Source of the DNA: Desulfobacterales bacterium
Lineage (GTDB): Bacteria > Desulfobacterota > Desulfobulbia > Desulfobulbales > BM004
Length of the DNA: 5,243 nucleotides
Assembly: GCA_030621655.1 (NCBI GenBank)
Contig: JAUXHH010000132.1
Location: 1-5,243, forward strand
Reading direction: 5' to 3'
This document shows positions 1 through 5,243 of the stretch, in pieces. A program made the position numbers and the translations under genes. The notes below the pieces were generated by a model, which was given only the letters and a program-made list of their open reading frames with translations, had not been told where the DNA came from and did not search any database. The first letter of the stretch is position 1; the number at the start of each line of letters is the position of its first letter.

Positions 1-356
1 TTATCCCATTGACTACCAGGTAACTCTTTTGCCAATTGTGCAAAAACATTCTCATAGCCATGTTCCCGCAATCTGGGTAACTGATTTATTGCAGTTGCAT
101 GCAAAAGCTCATTAAGGCCCTGGTATGCGAACAATTTTTTCTTCCTGGCTTTCATGTCTGCTTCTGCAACAATGACCCTTACGGATTTCCGGCAGGCAGA
201 AGTGAGCTGGTCAGCATGTTCTTCAGTAATCTTGGCAATTGCTTCAGCTACCTGTTTGCGTATGGAATCTGCTTCGGCTCTTGCCTGCTGCCAAATATCA
301 TCAATCTGCTTCTGCTCGTTTTTCTTCAGGGTGCTTATAAGCTCTTCCAGGCCCAA
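1..356 (-). CDS. ntpE: V/A-type ATPase subunit E, peripheral stalk (partial, C-terminal part beyond window)
   Basis: The first 118 codons of a gene that stays open to the left edge. I translated it by hand; it begins MGLEELISTLKKNEQKQIDD and continues as a charged Glu/Lys/Ala-rich helix to about residue 70, with segments such as IWQQARAEADSIRKQVAEA. This is the long N-terminal helix of subunit E, which pairs with subunit G/H to form the peripheral stalk linking the catalytic head to subunit I. The part after about residue 75 would begin the globular C-terminal domain that contacts subunit B. The start is TTG at 356-354: an in-frame TAA (359-357) lies immediately upstream, so nothing earlier is possible, and GGGGGA about 7 nt upstream serves as ribosome-binding site. 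Family full length is about 185-200 residues, so roughly 40% is missing because of the window edge. Assignment rests on the coiled-coil character plus position directly after K; the sequence itself is weakly conserved. Confidence 0.85.
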   Translation of the reverse strand, partial: MGLEELISTLKKNEQKQIDDIWQQARAEADSIRKQVAEAIAKITEEHADQLTSACRKSVRVIVAEADMKARKKKLFAYQGLNELLHATAINQLPRLREHGYENVFAQLAKELPGSQWD

Positions 357-359
357 TTA

Positions 360-578
360 TCATCCCCCGAGCAAAATGATGACTGCAACAACAAAACCCA
401 GGATTACCATGGTTTCCGGGATTGCAATCAATATAATGATTGTTCCTGAAAGCTCCGGTTTCTCTGCCAGGGTTCCTGCGCCGGCAGCACCAATTTTAGA
501 TTGTGCCCAGGCGGTGGCCAGAGCAGGCAAACCAATTGCCAGGGCAGCGGCAAATGCTATCAATATATTGTTGTCCAT
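360..578 (-). CDS. ntpK: V/A-type ATPase subunit K (proteolipid c subunit, single hairpin)
   Basis: A 72-residue membrane protein forming the rotor ring that carries ions through the membrane. Helix 1 spans about residues 4-26 and helix 2 about 45-70, joined by a short polar loop with AEKPE at 38-42, which should face the cytoplasm and contact the central stalk. The ion-binding carboxylate is Glu55 in IPETMVILGF of helix 2. Gln26 in AWAQSK of helix 1 and Thr56 are in positions used for sodium binding in Enterococcus hirae NtpK, as I recall that sequence. One hairpin with one carboxylate is the 8-kDa form, unlike the duplicated 16-kDa NtpK. The ATG at 578 was chosen because GGGAGGGAGA lies just upstream and the protein then begins MDNNILIAF as a hydrophobic helix. 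A longer TTG-started version from 638 would add a charged 20-residue leader and overlap subunit I. The stop TGA at 362-360 is 3 nt from the start of subunit E. Confidence 0.93.
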   Translation of the reverse strand: MDNNILIAFAAALAIGLPALATAWAQSKIGAAGAGTLAEKPELSGTIIILIAIPETMVILGFVVAVIILLGG

Positions 579-584
579 ATTCTC

Positions 585-590
585 CCTCCC
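585..590 (-). promoter_or_regulatory. Strong Shine-Dalgarno of subunit K
   Basis: The minus strand reads GGGAGGGAGAATATG, giving a GGGAGG core 6 nt before the ATG at 578. It is the most purine-rich ribosome-binding site among the window's genes and decides the start of subunit K. A strong site fits the need for about ten copies of K per enzyme, though that link is inference. Confidence 0.8.
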
Positions 591-630
591 TTTAATGTAT
601 TTTGATTCTTCTTCCGACTCGTTTAATTTC

Positions 631-2574
631 TCACGCAACTTTTTTATTATTGCCTTCTGTTACACCTGAAATGTCCTGGGCGCTATCTTCTTTTTGATTC
701 CCGGAAAATGGCCTGTATTTACGGCCTCCAAGCTCAATAAATTTATCAAAAAATTCCACATAATGGAGCCGCAGAGAATGGATAGAGGAAGAAAAGACAC
801 CGATGGTTATACCCAGAAGATGAATAATTCCCCCTACGATCAACCCCAGAACAATATCACCGGTCAGACCTGAAAGCTGGTTAGCGACATTGGCTAATAG
901 TACAGATGTAAGCCCAATAGCCATGATCCTGGCATAGGAAATTATATTGCCGATATTTTTCAGCAGTTCGAGGGGGGCGAGAAGACCTCCTGAAAAGAGC
1001 AGGAGAGGAGTTAAAATCAGGACGGTAATAATCAGCGGTCGTGTCAATAATTCCGGGAAAATCCCGAAAGACGTAATGATAAGTGCAACAATAGTAAAGA
1101 TTAGAATTATGTTTAAAAGTTTTACCAGTGCCTCTTTCTTTGTATGTCTCTTTAGGGCACTGATGAATCCCAAAGTAAGTCCCAGAGTTATATGGGCCAG
1201 TCCAACGGCCAGGGCAAAATACAGCATTGGTATGATATTTTCCTGACGATCCATGAACAACGGTTTTAACCCAAACATTTTATGTCCGAGATCGCCGAAG
1301 ATCTCTCCATATAAGAAACCAAAAATTATGGCATATAATGAACATACCCTGAGAATCCTGATAGCATCCTGAAATAACAGGTTCTTTCTGGCTATTCGTG
1401 GCAGAAGACAGGAGGCAATAAGAAGTATGAGCCCATAGCCGGCATCACCCAGGATCAATCCAAAAAACAACGGGAAAAAAAGACCGATAAACGGCGTGGG
1501 ATCAAATGAGGTATAAGAAGGGAGCGGCAGAAGCCTGGTGAAATTTTCAAACGGTTTAAAGTACTGAGGATTCTGCAAGACTACAGGGACACGTTCTAAA
1601 TCCTCCATACGGATATCAATCTCCTCGAGCATTACACTTCCTGCAAATTGCTGTTGCAGGCTCGCACTCAACCCGGCAACTTTTTCAGAGGGCATCCAAC
1701 CATATATAAAAAAACACATTGTTGTTTCAAAAGAAAAAGCTGACGCCTGAATAATTGAAAGCTGTTCATGTACCCAGTCGTGGGCAGCTTTATACATCGG
1801 GCCCCATCGATGGGTGAACTCTGTCAGTTTCGCATCAACGGCAGCCAAGTCCGCCTCATTTTTACGGATCTCCTCCTGCAGATATTCAATTTTATGGACA
1901 AAGGTCATACTTCTAATTGATTCGGGAAAGGTGAATTCCGGCATCTGTTTTTCACTCATCATTGAGCGAATATCTTCAGAAATATCTTTGGTCGCAGCAA
2001 TAAGACCCACAAGAGACCCATCCTCAGAGGGGACGGTAAGAAGTTCACAGGATGTGTCGGCAAGACAATCCAGGTTTTCTTTTAAGGCAATTACTGATTT
2101 CTCATCTTTTAAAGTAATGCCGATATAATCCAGATCCGGTGTTAGCTGAATTTTGTCTATTAAGGTTGAGACAGTGGCCAGAAAAACCTTGTACCCACTC
2201 AACTCAAAGAGATCCTGCCTTATTTCCTCCCGCTTCTTACAGAGAACCTGGCACATCTCAAGATGTTTATCCAGTGTCCTGCTGACAGTATCGATAATTG
2301 GCCGTGGTGAGAGAAAGCTTTCCCTCATGGTGTCAATAACCAGACAGGAAAAAAGGGTTTTGAGTTTGCCTTCAAGTTCTTCTAAAAATATCTTTTCAAA
2401 AAGTGCTTTTTCGTCTGGCAGCAACGAATGTATCTCTTTTTTATGTATATCATCAATGAAGCCGACGGCTGAGGGTTCTATGTGAAGATCCCCCTCTTTG
2501 CGAACCAGTGAAAGCGTTTCCCCAAGCAACTGTCGGGGGCCGACTATTTCCACTTTTGACATAGTAACAATCAC
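631..2574 (-). CDS. ntpI: V/A-type ATPase subunit I (membrane subunit a)
   Basis: A 647-residue stator subunit that provides the ion half-channels against the K ring and anchors the peripheral stalks. Residues 1 to about 335 form the cytoplasmic part, with helical stretches near 100-120 and 225-270. The membrane domain opens with the family hallmark at 341-382 (PFENFTRLLP, then FDPTPFIGLFFPLFFG, then LGDAGYGL), followed by FGFLYGEIFGD at 418-428 and further hydrophobic helices near 448-467, 485-505 and 513-532. Arg549 in SYARIMAIGL matches the essential channel arginine (yeast Vph1p Arg735), and LRLHYVEFFDKF (601-612) matches the segment holding Vph1p Arg799; both correspondences are from memory. 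The GTG at 2574 was preferred to the ATG at 2562 because GGTGAG lies 5 nt upstream of the GTG, while the ATG has no site. The gene follows subunit G by 6 nt. Length is normal for the family; residues from about 622 form a polar tail. Confidence 0.96.
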   Translation of the reverse strand: MIVTMSKVEIVGPRQLLGETLSLVRKEGDLHIEPSAVGFIDDIHKKEIHSLLPDEKALFEKIFLEELEGKLKTLFSCLVIDTMRESFLSPRPIIDTVSRTLDKHLEMCQVLCKKREEIRQDLFELSGYKVFLATVSTLIDKIQLTPDLDYIGITLKDEKSVIALKENLDCLADTSCELLTVPSEDGSLVGLIAATKDISEDIRSMMSEKQMPEFTFPESIRSMTFVHKIEYLQEEIRKNEADLAAVDAKLTEFTHRWGPMYKAAHDWVHEQLSIIQASAFSFETTMCFFIYGWMPSEKVAGLSASLQQQFAGSVMLEEIDIRMEDLERVPVVLQNPQYFKPFENFTRLLPLPSYTSFDPTPFIGLFFPLFFGLILGDAGYGLILLIASCLLPRIARKNLLFQDAIRILRVCSLYAIIFGFLYGEIFGDLGHKMFGLKPLFMDRQENIIPMLYFALAVGLAHITLGLTLGFISALKRHTKKEALVKLLNIILIFTIVALIITSFGIFPELLTRPLIITVLILTPLLLFSGGLLAPLELLKNIGNIISYARIMAIGLTSVLLANVANQLSGLTGDIVLGLIVGGIIHLLGITIGVFSSSIHSLRLHYVEFFDKFIELGGRKYRPFSGNQKEDSAQDISGVTEGNNKKVA

Positions 2575-2579
2575 TGTTT

Positions 2580-2585
2580 CTCACC
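2580..2585 (-). promoter_or_regulatory. Shine-Dalgarno of subunit I, overlapping the stop codon of subunit G
   Basis: The minus strand reads CCGGTGAGAAACAGTG. GGTGAG lies 5 nt before the GTG start and contains the TGA stop of the upstream gene. This supports the GTG at 2574 as start and suggests translational coupling between the two stalk/stator genes. Confidence 0.65.
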
Positions 2586-2901
2586 GGTATTCATCTGGTA
2601 GGATCAGCTGCAAATATTCATTGACCTCCAGTAAAACATCCTCTGGAAGATTCTGGAGGTACGCTGCCATTTGATTTACTTCAGAAATATCCTTTTCAGC
2701 TTTATGCCTGGTTATCTGGCAGGTTTCTTCAAGGGATTGATCGTGATCATCCAGTAGCTGCTGTTTTTTTTCTTTCAATTTCCGGCTTAAAGAAACACGT
2801 ATGGCTTCGAGCCAGACTTCAGCTTTTTTCTTTTCAGCCTCAATGGATTGCTGGATTTCTTTTTCGACCTTGATTACGGCTTGCAACAGATCTTCTTCCA
2901 T
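2581..2901 (-). CDS. V/A-type ATPase subunit G/H, peripheral stalk coiled coil
   Basis: A 106-residue protein, highly charged and almost wholly helical up to about residue 80 (IQQSIEAEKKKAEVWLEAIR, then RKLKEKKQQLLDD), with no membrane segment or signal peptide. This is the shape of the small peripheral-stalk subunit, called G in Thermus, H in archaea and NtpF in Enterococcus. It forms a right-handed coiled coil with subunit E and joins the catalytic head to subunit I. The last 25 residues (LPEDVLLEVNEYLQLILPDE) are less charged and may fold back. The ATG at 2901 has AAGAGG upstream with a 6-nt gap from GAGG. It is the first gene of the ATPase block, in the G-I-K-E order known from Enterococcus and Thermus. 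Sequence alone would only say coiled coil; position makes the assignment. Because different naming schemes conflict, no symbol is given. Confidence 0.85.
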   Translation of the reverse strand: MEEDLLQAVIKVEKEIQQSIEAEKKKAEVWLEAIRVSLSRKLKEKKQQLLDDHDQSLEETCQITRHKAEKDISEVNQMAAYLQNLPEDVLLEVNEYLQLILPDEYR

Positions 2902-2948
2902 AAAGAACCTCTTGCAAATAAAGTGGAGTAGACTCTCAGGTTATGGCA

Positions 2949-2975
2949 GGAGTCATGGAGAATTTATGGAGTCAT
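2949..2975. repeat. Direct repeat GGAGTCAT in the presumed leader of the ATPase operon
   Basis: GGAGTCAT occurs at 2949-2956 and again at 2968-2975, a 19-bp period. Each copy is preceded by TTATGG, directly in the second copy and with a 4-base insertion in the first. On the transcribed strand this is ATGACTCC twice. It lies between the candidate promoter and the subunit G start, so it could be a regulator site or an RNA element, or a chance duplication. Confidence 0.55.
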
Positions 2976-3017
2976 CCACTTCGAGTTGACAGCAAAAAAC
3001 ACTGTATCTGCAATGAT

Positions 3018-3046
3018 AATATATAATTATATATACAAGAAAACAA
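3018..3046 (-). promoter_or_regulatory. Candidate promoter of the V-ATPase operon
   Basis: On the minus strand TTGTTT (3046-3041) is followed after 17 nt by TATATT (3023-3018). This is a fair sigma70-type match with a weak -35 box. It lies about 115 bp upstream of the subunit G start, in the most AT-rich part of the window. The -10 box overlaps a perfect 16-bp palindrome at 3019-3034 (ATATATAATTATATAT), so other -10 choices exist, including an exact TATAAT a few bases upstream. Confidence 0.35.
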
Positions 3047-3122
3047 AGGAAAAAACCAGTTTTGAACAAAATTAAATCAGGTGCCCGGATATAAAGGCGT
3101 ATTTTTTAAGAAGCCGGAAGAA

Positions 3123-3644
3123 TTAATATTTCTTATCTGCGTAGGCCAACCACCCGCCTGCCTGCACCAATTCGCGGTCAAAGGAGTTTAATTCAAATGT
3201 GATATTTATTTTCTGGCCCTGGCTGCTTTCAGCAATAATTTTGTTCTGCTCTAAATCAACCCGGACAACAGCATCTGTTCCTAATGTAAAGAGTGTGTCG
3301 ATATCTTCCCTGGGAAGTTCGATAGCCAACATGCCGCAGTTGAACATGTTTTGCCTGAATATCCTGGCAAAGCTCTCAGCAATAACGACATTAATGTCAT
3401 TTACCTCAAAAACCCATACAGCATGTTCCCGTGAGGAGCCACATCCAAAATTGGCTTTCGTGACTATGATGCTTTTCCCGGTTATATCTTTTCCGGCATC
3501 AAAATCTTCCAGGTGAAGATCTTCCAGAATATGAGGTTTTAATGCTTCTTTACTATTTTCAGTGAGATATTTAGCCGGAATTATTTCATCGGTATTTATA
3601 TCGTTTCTGTCCAGAAACAGTGGTTGGCCGCCAAACTTTTTCAT
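3123..3644 (-). CDS. leuD: 3-isopropylmalate dehydratase small subunit (LeuD)
   Basis: A 173-residue swivelling-domain subunit of the aconitase superfamily. With LeuC it interconverts 2-isopropylmalate and 3-isopropylmalate in cytoplasmic leucine synthesis. Diagnostic segments are NTDEIIPAKYL (17-27), which borders the substrate-recognition loop; FGCGSSREHA (66-75), containing the substrate-binding Ser-Ser-Arg; and ESFARIFRQNMFNCGML (90-106). The length fits the short LeuD/HacB group of archaea and many anaerobic bacteria, not the roughly 200-residue enterobacterial form. The loop after KYL reads TENSKEALKP and resembles neither the isopropylmalate (YLVY-like) nor the homoaconitase (YLRT-like) loops I remember, so a related substrate such as citramalate is possible. 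The ATG at 3644 has AGGAG 6 nt upstream. The gene follows leuC after 66 bp, consistent with cotranscription. Confidence 0.94.
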   Translation of the reverse strand: MKKFGGQPLFLDRNDINTDEIIPAKYLTENSKEALKPHILEDLHLEDFDAGKDITGKSIIVTKANFGCGSSREHAVWVFEVNDINVVIAESFARIFRQNMFNCGMLAIELPREDIDTLFTLGTDAVVRVDLEQNKIIAESSQGQKINITFELNSFDRELVQAGGWLAYADKKY

Positions 3645-3710
3645 TGCAATCTCCTGTACAGTTTATCGCCTGTATGCGTGTTTTATTTAAAATTGGTGTA
3701 GCAGTAAAAT

Positions 3711-4994
3711 TTAAAGATATTTGCCCGGGTCCGTAATATGACCGGCAACTGCGGCCGCTGCGGCAGAAAGTGGGCTCATCAGATGTACCATGCCACCCTT
3801 TCCCATACGCCCGTTAAAGTTCCTGTTGGTTGTTGAGGCGCATACTTCTCCCTCTGCCAGTACGCCGTTGCTCATACCCAGGCAGGCCCCGCAGGTCGGG
3901 TTGGTAACGCAGAAGCCGGCATCCATGAAGATCTTGATAATCCCTTCTTCCATAGCCTTGGAATAAACCGCAGGAGTCGCAGGGGAGAGAATACCTCGAA
4001 CAGTCGGTGCAATTTTTCTGTCTGCCAGAATTCTGACTGCCTCGCGCAGATCTTCGATGCGGCCGTTAGTGCATGAACCAATATAGACCTGATCAACCGG
4101 CATGCCTTCCATCTCAGTAACATCCTTAACCTCATCCGGCTTGTAACCGAATGTGACCTGGGGTTTGAGATCTGTAACGTCAAGAGTCAACTCCGCAACA
4201 TAATCGGCGTCAGGGTCGGAATGCCATTTCCTGAAGTCTTCAATAGCCTCATCAACTGTTGCGTACGAATCCTGGAGAAAAGGCCAGAGGTATTCTGCGG
4301 TTGTTCGGTCAGGCATGCAGATACCGCTGGTGCCTCCTGCCTCAATAGCCATGTTGCAGAGAGTCATACGGGATTCCATGGACATCTGGTCCACAACCGG
4401 GCCGGCAAACTCCATAACCATATCCGTGGCACCGTTAACGCTGATCTGTTTGATGATGTTCAAGATGACGTCCTTGGCATACACACCGTCAGGCAGGCTG
4501 CCGGTCACGTTGATTTTCATGGTCTTCGGCTCTCTGAACGAGCAGACTCCCTTGAGAATGCCAACTTCCAGATCTGTGGTGCCGACACCTGCGGCAAAGG
4601 CACCGAAAGCGCCATGGGTGCAGGTATGTGAATCTCCCATGATTACCGTATAGCCGGGCCGGATGAAACCTTTCTCCGGGAACAGGGCATGACAGACACC
4701 GTTACTGCCGATATCAAAAAAATCTTTAATGTTGTGGCGCCTGGCCCAGTCCCGCATGATTTTTCCCTGGGTTGCCGTTTTAGAATCCTTGGCAGGGGTG
4801 ACATGGTCAATCACCGCCTTGATCTTGTCAGGATCAAATACCCTGTCCAGTCCTTTAGCCTCCAGATCGGTTATGGCGATAGGTGTAGTAATCTCATGGC
4901 ACAGGACAACGTCGATATTGAGCACGACATTTGTCGATGAGGGTGTATCCCTCAGATGCGCCGCAAATATTTTTTCTGCAATGGTTTTTTCCAT
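3711..4994 (-). CDS. leuC: 3-isopropylmalate dehydratase large subunit (LeuC)
   Basis: A 427-residue protein carrying the [4Fe-4S] cluster and most of the active site of isopropylmalate isomerase. The three cluster cysteines are visible: Cys308 in IGSCTNGR, and Cys368 and Cys371 in NPTCGACLGM. Other family motifs are MGDSHTCTHGAFGAFAAGVG (119-138) with GTTDLE following, and NRNFNGRMG (390-398) near the C-terminus. The length is close to the 420-residue archaeal-type LeuC/HacA group and about 40 residues shorter than enterobacterial LeuC, matching the short LeuD next door. No key residue is missing and the frame is intact. The ATG at 4994 has GGAG upstream at a rather long 10-nt spacing; no better start is seen. 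Homoaconitase or citramalate isomerase activity cannot be excluded from the large subunit, but leucine synthesis is the default reading of this pair. Confidence 0.95.
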   Translation of the reverse strand: MEKTIAEKIFAAHLRDTPSSTNVVLNIDVVLCHEITTPIAITDLEAKGLDRVFDPDKIKAVIDHVTPAKDSKTATQGKIMRDWARRHNIKDFFDIGSNGVCHALFPEKGFIRPGYTVIMGDSHTCTHGAFGAFAAGVGTTDLEVGILKGVCSFREPKTMKINVTGSLPDGVYAKDVILNIIKQISVNGATDMVMEFAGPVVDQMSMESRMTLCNMAIEAGGTSGICMPDRTTAEYLWPFLQDSYATVDEAIEDFRKWHSDPDADYVAELTLDVTDLKPQVTFGYKPDEVKDVTEMEGMPVDQVYIGSCTNGRIEDLREAVRILADRKIAPTVRGILSPATPAVYSKAMEEGIIKIFMDAGFCVTNPTCGACLGMSNGVLAEGEVCASTTNRNFNGRMGKGGMVHLMSPLSAAAAAVAGHITDPGKYL

Positions 4995-5044
4995 AATTTT
5001 GCTACTCCGTCATTTTGAAACATTTATTGGTATTTGAAATGCAG

Positions 5045-5073
5045 TTTTTAACCAGCTTAAGCGATTAGGTCAA
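5045..5073 (-). promoter_or_regulatory. Candidate promoter of leuCD
   Basis: On the minus strand TTGACC (5073-5068) and TAAAAA (5050-5045) are separated by 17 nt. This matches 5 of 6 consensus bases at -35 and 4 of 6 at -10. Transcription would start near 5037, leaving a leader of about 43 nt before leuC. The spacer holds an 8-bp palindrome GCTTAAGC (5055-5062) that could be part of an operator. Confidence 0.45.
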
Positions 5074-5243
5074 ATAAAAATCCCATTACTGATGGCGTCG
5101 CAATAATTCGATTTACTGCGTCGCAGGGCATTTTCGGAGTCTGCGCTACCTGTTCGCTCGGCATACCATATGTATAGCCTCGCTCGCAGATAAGCGAGTG
5201 TTGGCGAGACTTCGAAAAAACACTGCTCCTCGAAGTCTCGCAT
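5070..5243 (-). CDS. Small open frame through the repeat (57 codons, doubtful gene)
   Basis: From an ATG at the very edge of the window a minus-strand frame stays open for 57 codons and ends in TGA at 5072-5070. The product would begin MRDFEEQCFFEVSP and contain ARLYIWYAERTGSADSENAL. It may also be the tail of a longer frame from outside. No domain, signal peptide or membrane segment is recognised. Nearly the whole frame lies in the repeat cluster, so an accidental frame through a repeat is as likely as a gene, and no ribosome-binding site can be judged because the upstream bases are not in the window. The TTGACC box of the leuC promoter overlaps its stop codon. Confidence 0.2.
   Translation of the reverse strand: MRDFEEQCFFEVSPTLAYLRARLYIWYAERTGSADSENALRRSKSNYCDAISNGIFI
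5095..5241. repeat. Cluster of inverted and direct repeats upstream of leuC (possible dispersed palindromic element)
   Basis: Several overlapping symmetries are visible. A perfect 11-bp inverted repeat GCGAGACTTCG (5204-5214) / CGAAGTCTCGC (5231-5241) encloses 16 bases. A variant third copy, CGGAGTCTGCGC (5135-5146), together with flanking TTTT, is an imperfect inverted partner of 5204-5220. Smaller hairpins are CTCGC (5183-5187) / GCGAG (5194-5198), GGCATAC (5160-5166) / GTATAGCC (5172-5179, one bulge), and CTGCGTCGCAG (5116-5126). GCGTCGCA occurs directly at 5095-5102 and 5118-5125. This density is unlike the rest of the window and suggests a REP/MITE-like repeat; the outer boundary may lie beyond the right edge. 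Confidence 0.6.

Larger units (their letters stand above)
2902..3122. other. Intergenic region between leuD and the V-ATPase operon
   Basis: These 221 bp hold no convincing gene. The leuD-proximal part shows no hairpin followed by a T-run, so no intrinsic terminator for leuCD is visible. The middle is an AT-rich palindromic tract carrying the candidate promoter, flanked by a small dyad TTTTGAACAAAA (3060-3071). The remaining roughly 110 bp would be a 5' untranslated leader with the direct repeat. Confidence 0.6.

Noticed and set aside
579..638. Longer subunit K starting at TTG 638
   Set aside because: It would add a charged leader atypical of proteolipids and overlap subunit I, while the ATG at 578 has a near-ideal ribosome-binding site.
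154..669. A 171-codon plus-strand frame
   Set aside because: It lies opposite the subunit E and K genes, has no supporting motif, and the minus-strand proteins are clearly real.
2558..2562. ATG at 2562 as start of subunit I
   Set aside because: No Shine-Dalgarno lies at a usable distance; the GTG at 2574 has GGTGAG 5 nt upstream. The four-residue difference is minor and not excluded.
2920..2957. Leader peptide upstream of subunit G (ATG within 2955-2953)
   Set aside because: It reads only six codons (MTPAIT) before a stop and has no ribosome-binding site worth the name.
3061..3122. Intrinsic terminator after leuD
   Set aside because: Only a 4-bp CCGG self-complement and scattered T-runs are present; no stable hairpin is directly followed by a T-run on the minus strand.
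4221..4940. Plus-strand frames opposite leuC
   Set aside because: They are antisense shadows of a strongly conserved gene with intact catalytic motifs.
4995..5044. Leucine attenuator or T-box in the leuC leader
   Set aside because: The presumed leader is about 43 nt, with no leucine-codon run and no terminator hairpin.
5095..5241. CRISPR array
   Set aside because: The repeats are short, vary in orientation and spacing, and do not form regular repeat-spacer units.

Overview
The window holds parts of two units, all on the minus strand. Read in transcription order from high to low coordinates they are leuC, leuD, a spacer of about 220 bp, and then the first four genes of a V/A-type ATPase operon: peripheral-stalk subunit G/H, membrane subunit I (a), proteolipid K (c) and subunit E. 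Subunit E runs off the left edge of the window. The protein style and moderate GC content would fit an anaerobic Desulfobacterota-like (deltaproteobacterial) bacterium, but this is an impression from the sequence alone. No rRNA, tRNA, CRISPR array or transposase gene is visible.

Region 4995-5243 lies upstream of leuC. Its distal part (about 5095-5241) is dense with short inverted and direct repeats, and looks like a dispersed palindromic element or a decayed intergenic repeat. A 57-codon frame is open through it to the window edge. A plausible sigma70-type promoter (TTGACC-17-TAAAAA) lies between this element and leuC. Region 3123-4994 encodes the large and small subunits of a 3-isopropylmalate dehydratase of the short, archaeal-like type. 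The two proteins form one [4Fe-4S] hydro-lyase, normally of leucine synthesis.

Region 2902-3122 has no gene. It contains a very AT-rich palindromic tract with a candidate promoter, and a direct repeat in the presumed leader of the ATPase operon. Region 1-2901 carries the G-I-K-E block. This order matches, from memory, the start of the Enterococcus hirae ntp and Thermus V-ATPase operons, so subunits C, F, A, B and D are expected beyond the left edge. The genes are tightly packed: 6 nt from G to I, 52 nt from I to K, and 3 nt between the stop of K and the start of E. Several ribosome-binding sites are embedded in the preceding gene.

No clearly new system is visible. The points most worth a second look are the sodium-type ligand pattern in the 72-residue K subunit, the structured repeat upstream of leuC, and the repeats in the ATPase operon leader.
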